Assembly (NCBI RefSeq): GCF_026626705.1
Contig: NZ_JAPNKC010000001.1
Span: forward strand, 10,564,001-10,628,000
Direction of reading: 5' to 3'
DNA length: 64,000 bases
Origin: Pyxidicoccus sp. MSG2
GTDB taxonomy: Bacteria; Myxococcota; Myxococcia; Myxococcales; Myxococcaceae
Notes under the pieces: generated by a model
What the model saw: the letters and a program-made list of their open reading frames with translations, nothing else
Databases searched by the model: none
Told to the model about the DNA's origin: nothing
Made by a program: the position numbers and the translations under genes
Part shown: in pieces, positions 39,172 through 47,216 of the stretch
Numbering within the stretch: position 1 is the stretch's first letter
Layout: the number at the start of each line of letters is the position of its first letter

Positions 39172-39809
39172 CTACTTCCCGGCGTTGGCGTCCTTGCCGT
39201 TGAGCCACAGGCCCATCTGCCCGCCGGTGCGGCCCTCGGTGACGAGGAGGCCCTCGATGCGGGCGGTGACGCCGTGTTCTTCCCGCCGCCCTTCTTGGGC
39301 AGGCTCCACACGCCCTGCGGGGTGAAGACCACCTGCGCGCGCACGCCGCGCATGGAGAACATGCGGGCGAACATCTGTCCGTTCCACCCTTCCGGCAGGG
39401 TGCCGGTGACGGTGAGGTAGGGCAGCAGGGGGTTGCCGTTGGCGTCCGTCTTCTTCGGCGTGCCGTGGGTGAGGGCGTAGCGGCCGGCCGGGAAGAACGG
39501 GGTGATGTTGATGGTGTACTCCCCCGTGGCCGGCGAGTAGGGGCCCGCAGACAGCATGGTGGCGTCGTCCTCGGTGACGATGAGGTACAGCCGCTTGCCC
39601 TGGTACTTCTTGCGGAAGGCCTCCGCCTGCGACTTGCACTGCGGGTCCACGAAGGTCCCCTCGCACGCGCCGACGTACTTCTCCAGGAAGGCCCCCAGCC
39701 CGCCCAGCGGCTCGGACTCGTCGCGCAGCTTCGCGAAGCGCGGGTCCACGTCGGCCAGGGCCAGCGCGGGCAGGAGGAGGGACACGGCGGCGGCAAGGAA
39801 GCGGCTCAC
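39172..39809 (-). pseudogene. Secreted protein of unknown function, apparent one-base frameshift near 39272
   Basis: Starts at the GTG at 39807-39809 with a signal peptide (SRFLAAAVSLLLPALALA). The mature part includes GAFLEKYVGACEGTFVDPQC, KRLYLIVTEDDATMLSAGPY and MRGVRAQVVFTPQGVWSLPK. After KKGGGKNT (about residue 178) this frame loses protein-like character and would continue antisense through the HtrA gene. Another frame takes over with VTARIEGLLVTEGRTGGQMG and ends in NGKDANAGK with a stop at 39172. Adding one base to the CC pair at 39272-39273 restores a protein of about 212 residues. I recognise no family. Whether the frameshift is real or a sequencing slip cannot be told here. Confidence 0.72.
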
Positions 39810-39934
39810 GGGAGGGGACTCCAGGGAAAACGAGGGGTTCAGTCTTCCATGCTGCCACCGAGCCGCCCCCCGGGCACTCCTCTTTCAGTGGGTGGGGAGG
39901 GGTAGAGGAAGGTGGATGAAGGTGAAGAACTTGC

Positions 39935-39955
39935 CTACATGTGGCTACCATGTAG
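39935..39955. promoter_or_regulatory. Perfect CTACATG-N7-CATGTAG dyad upstream of the PilZ gene
   Basis: Arms at 39935-39941 and 39949-39955 are perfectly inverted and separated by TGGCTAC. The dyad ends 39 bases before the PilZ start. It falls between a possible -35 (TTGCCT, 39931-39936) and a weak -10 (TAGTTT, 39953-39958), where a repressor or MerR-type protein would bind. No regulator gene is adjacent. Confidence 0.5.
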
Positions 39956-39994
39956 TTTGCGCCTGTCACCACCTGTTCCGGGAGGTAGCCCCCA

Positions 39995-40354
39995 GTGTTC
40001 GAGCGTCCCCAAGAGCGCCGCACCCACCTGCGTTTCGACAAGGTCTTCACCGTGTACCTCACCACGCAGGACGGGATGATGCGGGGCGTGGGCCGCAACA
40101 TCAGCGCGCGGGGCATGTTCGTGGAGGTGCGCGACTCGGTGGGCCTGGGCGAGAAGCTCAAGGTCACCTTCGCCGGCGAGGACGGCACGGAGATGACGTG
40201 CCTGTGCGAGGTCCGCTACCAGGTGGCCCTGGCCTTCGGGCGCAAGGACGGGCGCGAGGGCAGCAGCCGCGGGGTGGGGCTGCGAATCGTGGCCTACGAA
40301 ACGCAGGACGACGCGCCGCTGCTCCTGGTGGACCGCGAGCGCGTGATGCACTGA
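39995..40354 (+). CDS. PilZ-domain (cyclic-di-GMP-binding) protein
   Basis: A 119-residue single-domain protein. Both halves of the c-di-GMP binding signature are present: RxxxR in ERRTHLRFDKVFTVYL and N-x-S-x-x-G in GRNISARGMFVEV. The rest is the six-strand PilZ barrel (GEKLKVTFAGEDGTEMTCLC, GVGLRIVAYE). It should bind c-di-GMP and relay it to a partner, perhaps in motility, polysaccharide or development. The GTG start has GGGAGG upstream. A perfect dyad precedes it and a hairpin follows. Confidence 0.9.
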   Translation: MFERPQERRTHLRFDKVFTVYLTTQDGMMRGVGRNISARGMFVEVRDSVGLGEKLKVTFAGEDGTEMTCLCEVRYQVALAFGRKDGREGSSRGVGLRIVAYETQDDAPLLLVDRERVMH

Positions 40355-40446
40355 CGCCGCACCCGGGGCCCGTGAAGGGCTTGACGGCCCGTCGCTCCCG
40401 GAACCGCGGGGGCCGTGGAGCCAGTCTTTACAGGCCTGAAAGTGAC

Positions 40447-40481
40447 AAGGGCACGTCCTCCGCAGGGGTGGACGTGCCCTT
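40447..40481. terminator. Perfect 12-bp hairpin between convergent PilZ and glutamate dehydrogenase genes
   Basis: AAGGGCACGTCC pairs with GGACGTGCCCTT around an 11-base loop. It lies between the PilZ stop (40354) and the dehydrogenase stop (40507), with CGTCTTTGC after it. It is a good candidate for bidirectional termination. Confidence 0.65.
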
Positions 40482-40506
40482 CGTCTTTGCTACGGCAGCG
40501 GGACGA

Positions 40507-42057
40507 CTACTGCGAGAAGCCCTCGAGGAGGTAGTGGGCCTCGATGCGCTTGAGCGCGAGGATCATCGCGGCGCAGCGGGTGTCCACGGCCTCGCCGATG
40601 CAGTACTGGCGGCTGTCGTGCATCTCCGTCTTGCGCGGCTGGTTGCGCGAGATGTCGCGGATGATGCGGTAGTTGCGCTTCATGGCGCGCTCGAGGCGCT
40701 GATCGACCTCGGCCTCGCTCCAGCGCTCCATGCGCTTGTTCTGGATCCACTCGTAGTAGCTCACCGTCACGCCGCCGGCGTTGGCGATGATGTCGGGGAT
40801 CATCTCGATGCCGCGCTTCTGGAGGACGCGGTCGGCCTCGGGGGTGGTGGGGCCGTTGGCGCCCTCGGCGATGAGCTTCACCTTGAGGCGCTCGGCGACG
40901 TCCGCGGTGATTTCGCCACCCAGCGCGGCGGGGATGCAGATGTCGGCCTGGACGTCCCAGAGGTCCTTCTTCTCGATCTTCTGGGCGCCGGGGAAGCCGA
41001 GCACGCTGCGCTTGAGATTCTTGGGGTCGGCCACGTAGGCGGCCAGCGCGTTCACGTCGATGCCGTCGCCGTTGTAGATGGTGCCGTCGGCGTCGTTCAC
41101 CGCCAGGAGGCGGGCGCCCGCGTTGGCGAGGATGAGGGCGGCGTGGCTGCCCACGTTGCCGAAGCCCTGGAGGGTGAACGTCTTGCCCTTCACGGACTCG
41201 CCGCGGTCGGCGTAGTAGTCCTCGATGCAGAAGGCGACGCCCTGGCCGGTGGCCTTGCCGCGGCCCTCGGAGCCACCGATGCGCACGTCCTTGCCGGTGA
41301 CGATGCCGCGCAGGTTGTGGCGCTCGCGCTCACCGTCGGAGAACTGGCGGTACAGCAGCGCCATGATGTCCGGGTTGGTGCCCACGTCCGGCGCCGGGAT
41401 GTCGATGTTCGGCCCGATGAGGCTCTTGAGCCGGTACATGAAGCGCAGGGTGATGGCCTCGATCTCCTCCCGGCCGTACTCGCGCGGGTCGATCTGGATG
41501 CCGCCCTTGCCGCCGCCGAACGGAACCTCGCTGATGGCCGTCTTCCAGGTCATCTCCGCGGCGAGGGCCTTGAACAGGTCCAGGGAGACTTCGCGGTGGT
41601 AGCGGAGGCCGCCCTTGTAGGGGCCGCGGGCCTGGTTGTGCTGGACGCGGTAGGCCTTGAAGCGCTGCGACTCACCGGGGACCAGCTGGTACACCTTGCC
41701 GTCCGGCAGGCGCAGGTGGCCCTGGCGGATGGCCACGTCGGAGCCCAGGAGGGCGCGGCCGTTGAGGATGATGTTGCCGTTGGCCAGCAGCTCCAGGCCT
41801 TCCTTGTTGCGCACCTGCGTCTCGGGCAGGTCGGAGAAGGACTTCGCGCGGTCGGCGGCGAGCGGGACGAGGCGGTCCTTCAGCTTGGCCGTGACGTAGA
41901 AGATGTGCTCGTAGTCGGGCTCCTCGAGCTCGAGACGGACGCGCTTGTCCAGCTTGATGAGGTCCGCAGCCCGATGGAAGATCTCCATCGCCTCCGTGTA
42001 GACGGTGCGCTTGGGCGAGGGGGCCGGGGCGCGCATGAAGTTCTCTTCGCTGGCCAT
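40507..42057 (-). CDS. Glu/Leu/Phe/Val dehydrogenase (glutamate dehydrogenase-like)
   Basis: NAD(P)-dependent oxidative deamination of an amino acid, most likely glutamate. The catalytic region is intact: YRVQHNQARGPYKGGLRYH (Lys of the active site), VPFGGGKGGIQIDPREYG, GPNIDIPAPDVGTNPDIMAL (Asp) and the Rossmann motif LQGFGNVGSHAALILANAGA. At 516 residues it is about 80 longer than usual. Part of the excess lies before the substrate domain (LELLANGNIILNGRALLGSD, HLRLPDGKVYQLVPGESQ). I chose the ATG at 42055-42057, with AAGGAG upstream; longer in-frame starts reach back to 42345 but lack coding character. Confidence 0.93.
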   Translation of the reverse strand: MASEENFMRAPAPSPKRTVYTEAMEIFHRAADLIKLDKRVRLELEEPDYEHIFYVTAKLKDRLVPLAADRAKSFSDLPETQVRNKEGLELLANGNIILNGRALLGSDVAIRQGHLRLPDGKVYQLVPGESQRFKAYRVQHNQARGPYKGGLRYHREVSLDLFKALAAEMTWKTAISEVPFGGGKGGIQIDPREYGREEIEAITLRFMYRLKSLIGPNIDIPAPDVGTNPDIMALLYRQFSDGERERHNLRGIVTGKDVRIGGSEGRGKATGQGVAFCIEDYYADRGESVKGKTFTLQGFGNVGSHAALILANAGARLLAVNDADGTIYNGDGIDVNALAAYVADPKNLKRSVLGFPGAQKIEKKDLWDVQADICIPAALGGEITADVAERLKVKLIAEGANGPTTPEADRVLQKRGIEMIPDIIANAGGVTVSYYEWIQNKRMERWSEAEVDQRLERAMKRNYRIIRDISRNQPRKTEMHDSRQYCIGEAVDTRCAAMILALKRIEAHYLLEGFSQ

Positions 42058-42377
42058 GACGGGAAACGCTCCTTGTGGGCCCCACCGGGTAAGGTGGCGA
42101 GGCACGCGGGGATGGCGGCCCTTATGTGCACAGCCGCCATGAGCTTTCAACCGCGCGGAGCGGCCATGCTTCCCCAGGAATGTGGAGGGATGACGGGCAC
42201 TTATGGCAACGCGCTGTGTCACCAGGGTCGGACGCGGTGTGTCATGCCTGTCACGGTGGCCTGGCGGCGGATCCAGGGGGCGCCGGGCGGGTAGGGGAGC
42301 AAAAGAGCAGGGCTGATCATTTGCGCTTGCCGGCCCAGAAACCACATGGTACTTCGCGCCCCGCTTTCGTTCGTTTC

Positions 42378-42452
<75 letters not shown>

Positions 42453-42458
42453 GAACAG

Positions 42459-42495
42459 AAAAAGGCCGGTTGCCCCTGTGGCAGCCGGCCTTTTT
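42459..42495 (+). terminator. Intrinsic terminator of the tRNA-Thr gene
   Basis: GGCCGGTTGCC pairs with GGCAGCCGGCC around the loop CCTGT (one G-T pair), with five A's before and five T's after, so the stem can extend to 16 pairs. It is a textbook rho-independent terminator. It may also serve the converging lipoprotein gene at 42569, as the flanking A and T runs make it symmetrical. Confidence 0.9.
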
Positions 42496-42568
42496 CGTTT
42501 TCTGACCCATGCGCCTGCCGCGACGGACTGCTACGGCACGAAGCGGCGCACGCGCCGCATGGCGCGCG

Positions 42569-43756
42569 TCACTTCGTTCGCAGGAACCAGAGGTTCGTCT
42601 TCGACGACGGCAGCAACACGAAGCCCTTCAAGGACGGCACGTAGCGAAGGCGGCCCTGCACCCCGGCCTGGGCCGCCACGGCGGGAACGCCGGTCACCTC
42701 CTTGATTCGGATGGTCCATGGCCCTGAATCGGTTGGCGTCACCGCATAGACACGCGCTGGAATCGGTTCGAGCTGAGCCCCTGCCCAGCTCCCGCCCGCG
42801 TAGAACAAGAACTCGTCGTTGAGCGGGTCGTAGTCCATCGCGGCATACATCGGTTGGTCGGCCTTCAGCTGCGCCAGGGCCGCATTGCTGGTGAAGGTCA
42901 CACTCAGCTGCGATTTGCCATCGACTGGGACGCGCGAGGCCGAGAGTCCAGTGTCGTAGCCTTGGCCGTCACCCCATTGCAGGGTGAAGAGCTGTCGGCG
43001 CTTCGAGTCGTACGCGCCTGGGAACCGGACCAGGTCGGCCGTGCGGGTGGTGATGGGTTTGGACCACTTCTTCGCCACTGGCTCGTACCGTTCGAATGCG
43101 GTGGTCCACACGTTGCCGTCGCCGTCACGCACGAACCCATACCCATCCGTCGCCAGCGGATGAACCCCCTCGCCGTCCCAGGTGTTGGTGTCGAGGTCGA
43201 AGCCATCGTTCGTGTTGACGTCCCAGGCCGAGGGATACGTGAACCGCGGTCGCACTCGCAGGACGCGATCGGCCGTCGGCGAATAGAGCGTCGACTGGTA
43301 GGTGTGCATCGAGGCGGGTTGGCCATCAGCGTTGTAACCGACGTTGTTTCCGGCCACCGGTGATGCGGCCTTTCGCACCACCCACACGGGCGCATCGACG
43401 TCGATGCGAATGGAGACGGTGCGATTGTCGGCACTGTCGCCATGTCCGCCAGCGGCAGCGATGATGAGCTCGCTCGTGCTGTCCTTGATGGCCATGCCGC
43501 TGTAGGCATCCACCGGTGCACCGCCAGCCCCGAGGGTGCCGGGAATTTCAACCCATTGATTGACTGCGGCGCTCGTCAACCAGGCTGGGATGCCTCCATC
43601 GCCGAGGGGGCCTGCATCCGAGGTCCCCGAGTCGCTACTCGCACCGGCGTCTCCTGGGTCACCGCCTCCGGCCTCGTCGGAGCAACCGCACAGCACAAGC
43701 GCCAGGACCGCGGAGGATTTCACAAGGTTGCGAAACAGGAGACCTGGTTTGTTCAT
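42569..43756 (-). CDS. Lipoprotein of unknown function with beta-propeller-like repeats
   Basis: About 395 residues from the ATG at 43754-43756. The signal NLVKSSAVLALVLCGC ends in a lipobox Cys. A Gly/Ser/Asp-rich linker follows (DAGASSDSGTSDAGPLGDGG), common in myxobacterial lipoproteins. The body repeats a strand pattern with Gly-rich turns: DAYSGMAIKDSTSELIIAAA, GHGDSADNRTVSIRIDVDAP, YDSKRRQLFTLQWGDGQGYD and MDYDPLNDEFLFYAGGSWAG, like Kelch or galactose-oxidase propellers. In-frame ATGs six and 18 bases further upstream are alternative starts. Base composition is visibly less GC-rich than the neighbours, which could mean transfer or just weak constraint. Confidence 0.78.
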   Translation of the reverse strand: MNKPGLLFRNLVKSSAVLALVLCGCSDEAGGGDPGDAGASSDSGTSDAGPLGDGGIPAWLTSAAVNQWVEIPGTLGAGGAPVDAYSGMAIKDSTSELIIAAAGGHGDSADNRTVSIRIDVDAPVWVVRKAASPVAGNNVGYNADGQPASMHTYQSTLYSPTADRVLRVRPRFTYPSAWDVNTNDGFDLDTNTWDGEGVHPLATDGYGFVRDGDGNVWTTAFERYEPVAKKWSKPITTRTADLVRFPGAYDSKRRQLFTLQWGDGQGYDTGLSASRVPVDGKSQLSVTFTSNAALAQLKADQPMYAAMDYDPLNDEFLFYAGGSWAGAQLEPIPARVYAVTPTDSGPWTIRIKEVTGVPAVAAQAGVQGRLRYVPSLKGFVLLPSSKTNLWFLRTK

Positions 43757-43949
43757 CGGCATGCCGATGAGCATAGGTGAGGTTCCATTCTTGTTTCGCC
43801 GTCGGTGCCGGGCCGCACGTTCCGCGAGCCTCGCCAACGCATTGGCGCGCAGCCAAGGCATTGGCCGGGCGGGTGACAGCCACGCCGTGGACCTCGTACG
43901 AACCCGTCCGTCACACATCACAGAACCCACGCCACGAAAGGACCCACCC

Positions 43950-44534
43950 GTGCCATTCACGCTCCCCGAACTCCCCTATTCGAAGGACGCCCTCGCTCCC
44001 CACCTCAGCGCGGAGACGCTGGAGTTCCACCACGGCAAGCACCACGCCGCGTACGTGACGAACCTGAACAAGCTCCTGGAGGGCAATGCGGAGGCGAACA
44101 GGACGCTGGAGGAGGTCATCCTCGGCAGCGACGGTGGCGTCTTCAACAACGCCGCCCAGGTGTGGAACCACACCTTCTACTGGCACTGCATGAAGCCCAA
44201 CGGGGGAGGGCGCCCCACCGGTGAGCTCGCCGAGGCGATTCAGCGCGACTTCGGCTCCTTCGAGAAGTTCCGCGAGGAGTTCGCCAACGCGGCCGCGACA
44301 CAGTTCGGCTCGGGCTGGGCGTGGCTCGTGATCGAGGGCGGAAAGCTGAAGGTGACGAAGACGGGCAACGCGGACCTGCCGATGAAGCACGGCCAGAAGG
44401 CGCTGCTTACCATCGACGTCTGGGAGCACGCGTACTACGTGGACTTCCGCAACGCCCGTCCCAGGTACATCGACACGTTCCTCGACAAGCTCGTGAACTG
44501 GGAGTTCGTCGCCCGGAACTTCTCGGGCCGCTGA
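43950..44534 (+). CDS. Superoxide dismutase, iron/manganese type
   Basis: Removes superoxide in the cytoplasm. The 194-residue protein starts at the GTG at 43950. Metal ligands are where expected: His in FHHGKHHAAYVTNLNKL, His in NHTFYWHCMKP, and Asp and His in LTIDVWEHAYYVDF. FNNAAQVWNHTFYWHC and FGSGWAWLVIEGGK resemble the iron form more than the manganese form. It is convergent with the biosynthetic operon, 62 bases away. Confidence 0.95.
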   Translation: MPFTLPELPYSKDALAPHLSAETLEFHHGKHHAAYVTNLNKLLEGNAEANRTLEEVILGSDGGVFNNAAQVWNHTFYWHCMKPNGGGRPTGELAEAIQRDFGSFEKFREEFANAAATQFGSGWAWLVIEGGKLKVTKTGNADLPMKHGQKALLTIDVWEHAYYVDFRNARPRYIDTFLDKLVNWEFVARNFSGR

Positions 44535-44596
44535 CCCGCCGGCGCTTCATTGGCCCCTGGGGGATTCGGCGTCGGCGGTCGGCTCCGCCCCTCCTC

Positions 44597-47209
44597 TCAG
44601 GGGAGCTCGAAAGCTACCGGTGGCCTGCCGGGGAGCCGTTCGTCCAGGTGCTCGGATAGCACCCGGTGCAGGCGCAGCGAGTCGTCCTCGGCGAGCTGCT
44701 TCAACTCGGACAAGGCCGTCAGGCCCTCGAGCACCCGGTCACCGTCGACGCCGAAGTCGATGAAGCATGCCAGCTCGTCGGCCCCCGCCTCCACCAGCCG
44801 GTCCACCATGGATAGACAGGAGGTGGGCGTGCCGATGAGCGCGCTCATCCGGTAGTGCTGCTCGAAGGCGAAGGTGGCCAGGGAGTCGAGCCACTTCGGG
44901 TCATCGATGTCCACCTGGAGATTCAGGCTGTGGACGCGCGCCTGTTGCAGCCGCAGGTGCGTGCGCAGGTACTGCGTGAGCGGCCCGCGCACCCGGTCGA
45001 GCACTTCGTCAGGATCCCTCCCCACGAAGGTGTGCAGCATCACTGTCACCGTGCCCGCCGCCGGATCGTGCCCCGCGCGCGCCCGGGCCGCCCGGTAGAG
45101 GGCGATCTTCTCCCGCACCTCTTCCACTGGCTGCGAGGCGAGCGAGGTGAGGACGTTGACGCCCAGTGCTCCCGCCTTCTCGAAGAGCTCGGGGTTGCCG
45201 GGGCAGGTAAGCCACACCGGCAGCTCGGGCTGTACCGGCCGGGGAAAGGTGCGCAGCCGGACCTCGTTGCCGGCCCCATCCCGGGTGGAGACGGCTCCGC
45301 CGCGCCACAGCTCGCGCACCTGCTCGAGCGAGTGGAACAGCACCTCGCGCTTGTGCTCGAAGTTGTCCGGCGCCAGGGCGAAGTCGTTGGGCATCCAGCC
45401 CGACGTCACCGACAGGCCCACCCGGCCCCCGGAGAGGTTGTCGATGATGGACCACTCCTCCGCCACCCGGAAGGGCGAGTGCAGGGGGAGCACCACGCTG
45501 CCGGAGCGCAGGCCGATGCGCTCGGTGACGGTCGACAGCGCGGCGCTCAGCACTGAAGGGTTCGGATAGAGACCGCCGTGCTCGTCGAAGTGGCGCTCGG
45601 GCGTCCAGATGGCCGTGAAGCCGTTGCGGTCCGCGAGCTTCGCTGCCTCCAGATAGAGGCGGTATCTGTCACGCGTGCTGGCGTCCTCGTTGGCGAAGAA
45701 GAACAGGCCGAAGCCAGGCTTCTTCCGGGCTCCGGCCGCCGGGCGCTCCGGCACCACCCGGGCCACGAGCGCGCCAGGACCGGGAGCCTCCGGGGCCGGC
45801 CTCACGGACACCTGGGCCACCGCCGGGTGCCGGGCGAGGACGGCTTCCACCTCCGCCGCTCCGAAGTGGGCACCCACCGTGACGGTGCGCGCTCCGGTGC
45901 TGGCCCGAGCCTCCGGGCTTCCCGTCGCTCTCGCGGGAGGCGTGAGCGCGGAGGGCTCCTGTTCCGCCCGCAGCGCCAGTTCCTCCAGGAGCGCGCCGAG
46001 GTGCTCCGCGGCCCGGGCCACCGCCGTGGAGTCGAGCTGCCCGGGGTCGTAGAGGAACCGCAGTACCAGCCGGGGGCCCTGCGCGGCCCGCACGACGAGC
46101 GGCGCGGGGAGGACCGCCGTGGCATGGGTGATGGCGTGGAAGCCCAGGCTCCGGGCGAGCAGCCCCAGGGCCTCGTCCTCGAGCTCGGCGGTGACGATGC
46201 TCTCGAAGAGCGGAGTGTCCTCCGGCACCTCCAGCCAACTTCGGAGCTGGGAGGGCGCGGCATGATCAGAGGCGCGTGCCTCGGCGTGTTCGGCCTGGAG
46301 ACCTCGGAGCCAGCGCAGCAGCGTGCCTCGCGAGGGCACCTGGAGGCGTCGCGGCACGAGGGGCGAGAGGCGGCTCACCAGCGTGCCGCCACCGGACAGC
46401 GCGGCGGGGAGGGGGGTGGTGAAGGTGCCGAAGAGCAGGTCCTCCCCCTGGCCCTCCTGGTGGAGGAGCACCGCCCACGCGGCCTGGAGCAGTGTCGCGA
46501 GCTCCAGCGTGTGTTGCCGCAGGAAGGCCTGGACGCGCGCCGTGGCCGCGGGGGACAGGAAGAAACGTTGCAGCGCGCCCTCTCCCTCGGGAAGAGGGCC
46601 CGCGGGAGCGCCTTCCCGAGGCCCCACGCGCCATCCGGCGGGAAGCCGCGAGCGGGGTGCACCTCGGAGCAGCTCTCGCATCCGTCGTTCCGCCTCGCGT
46701 GCGTCCTGCTGCTCGAGCCAGGCCATGAAGTCCCGGTGGGGACGGCTCTTCCCGAGCCCCGCTTCGCTCCCGTCACGAGCGGCCCGGTAGAGCAGGAACA
46801 GCTCCCGGAGGCAGACCCGCGCCGAGGCCTCGTCGAGGACGAGCGGGTGGTAGGCAAGCACGACCGTTCCCGACTCCGGCGAGTCCCGCACCACCGTGGC
46901 GCGCAGCAGGGGTGCGTTCGACGGATTCAGGCTGAATGCCTCGGGGTGCTCCGCCCGCTGCTCCAGGCGTGGCTCGGCCTTCTCGCGCACCACCTGCACG
47001 GGCTCGCTCATGCCCTGGGCGAAGAAGGCGGTGCGCAGGGCGTCGTGGCGGGCGATGAGCTGGCGCAGGGCGGACTCGAGGGCCGCTTCGTCCAGCCCCT
47101 GGCGGAAGCTCCACCGCACGTGGGCGGGCCGTGCCTCCGGAGCCGAGGGGCGCGCGAGGAACTCCCTCTGCGCGGGCGAGAGCTTGTACACATCCTGGAC
47201 GTTCTTCAT
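44597..47209 (-). CDS. Condensation domain + adenylation fragment + MupA-type luciferase-like monooxygenase
   Basis: An 870-residue protein, last gene of the operon. Residues 1-430 are a condensation domain starting KNVQDVYKLSPAQREFLA. Its HHxxxDG motif reads YHPLVLDE (120-127), so the second His and the Asp remain. Residues about 443-492 (AAEVEAVLARHPAVAQVSVR, ALVARVVPE) match the C-terminal subdomain of adenylation domains, with no core before it. Residues 498-870 are an FMN-dependent luciferase-like monooxygenase of the MupA/Atu3671 type (GFGLFFFANEDASTRDRYRL, GFTAIWTPERHFDEHGGLYP, SVTSGWMPNDFAL). No carrier domain is present, so it must act on substrates bound elsewhere. The domain identities are firm, the reaction is not. 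Confidence 0.88.
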   Translation of the reverse strand: MKNVQDVYKLSPAQREFLARPSAPEARPAHVRWSFRQGLDEAALESALRQLIARHDALRTAFFAQGMSEPVQVVREKAEPRLEQRAEHPEAFSLNPSNAPLLRATVVRDSPESGTVVLAYHPLVLDEASARVCLRELFLLYRAARDGSEAGLGKSRPHRDFMAWLEQQDAREAERRMRELLRGAPRSRLPAGWRVGPREGAPAGPLPEGEGALQRFFLSPAATARVQAFLRQHTLELATLLQAAWAVLLHQEGQGEDLLFGTFTTPLPAALSGGGTLVSRLSPLVPRRLQVPSRGTLLRWLRGLQAEHAEARASDHAAPSQLRSWLEVPEDTPLFESIVTAELEDEALGLLARSLGFHAITHATAVLPAPLVVRAAQGPRLVLRFLYDPGQLDSTAVARAAEHLGALLEELALRAEQEPSALTPPARATGSPEARASTGARTVTVGAHFGAAEVEAVLARHPAVAQVSVRPAPEAPGPGALVARVVPERPAAGARKKPGFGLFFFANEDASTRDRYRLYLEAAKLADRNGFTAIWTPERHFDEHGGLYPNPSVLSAALSTVTERIGLRSGSVVLPLHSPFRVAEEWSIIDNLSGGRVGLSVTSGWMPNDFALAPDNFEHKREVLFHSLEQVRELWRGGAVSTRDGAGNEVRLRTFPRPVQPELPVWLTCPGNPELFEKAGALGVNVLTSLASQPVEEVREKIALYRAARARAGHDPAAGTVTVMLHTFVGRDPDEVLDRVRGPLTQYLRTHLRLQQARVHSLNLQVDIDDPKWLDSLATFAFEQHYRMSALIGTPTSCLSMVDRLVEAGADELACFIDFGVDGDRVLEGLTALSELKQLAEDDSLRLHRVLSEHLDERLPGRPPVAFELP

Positions 47210-47216
47210 CGGCTCC

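Noticed and set aside
42569..43960. Translating the lipoprotein from the far upstream start at 43960
   Set aside because: The extra 68 residues are Arg-rich, would overlap the superoxide dismutase start and would bury the lipoprotein signal inside the protein.
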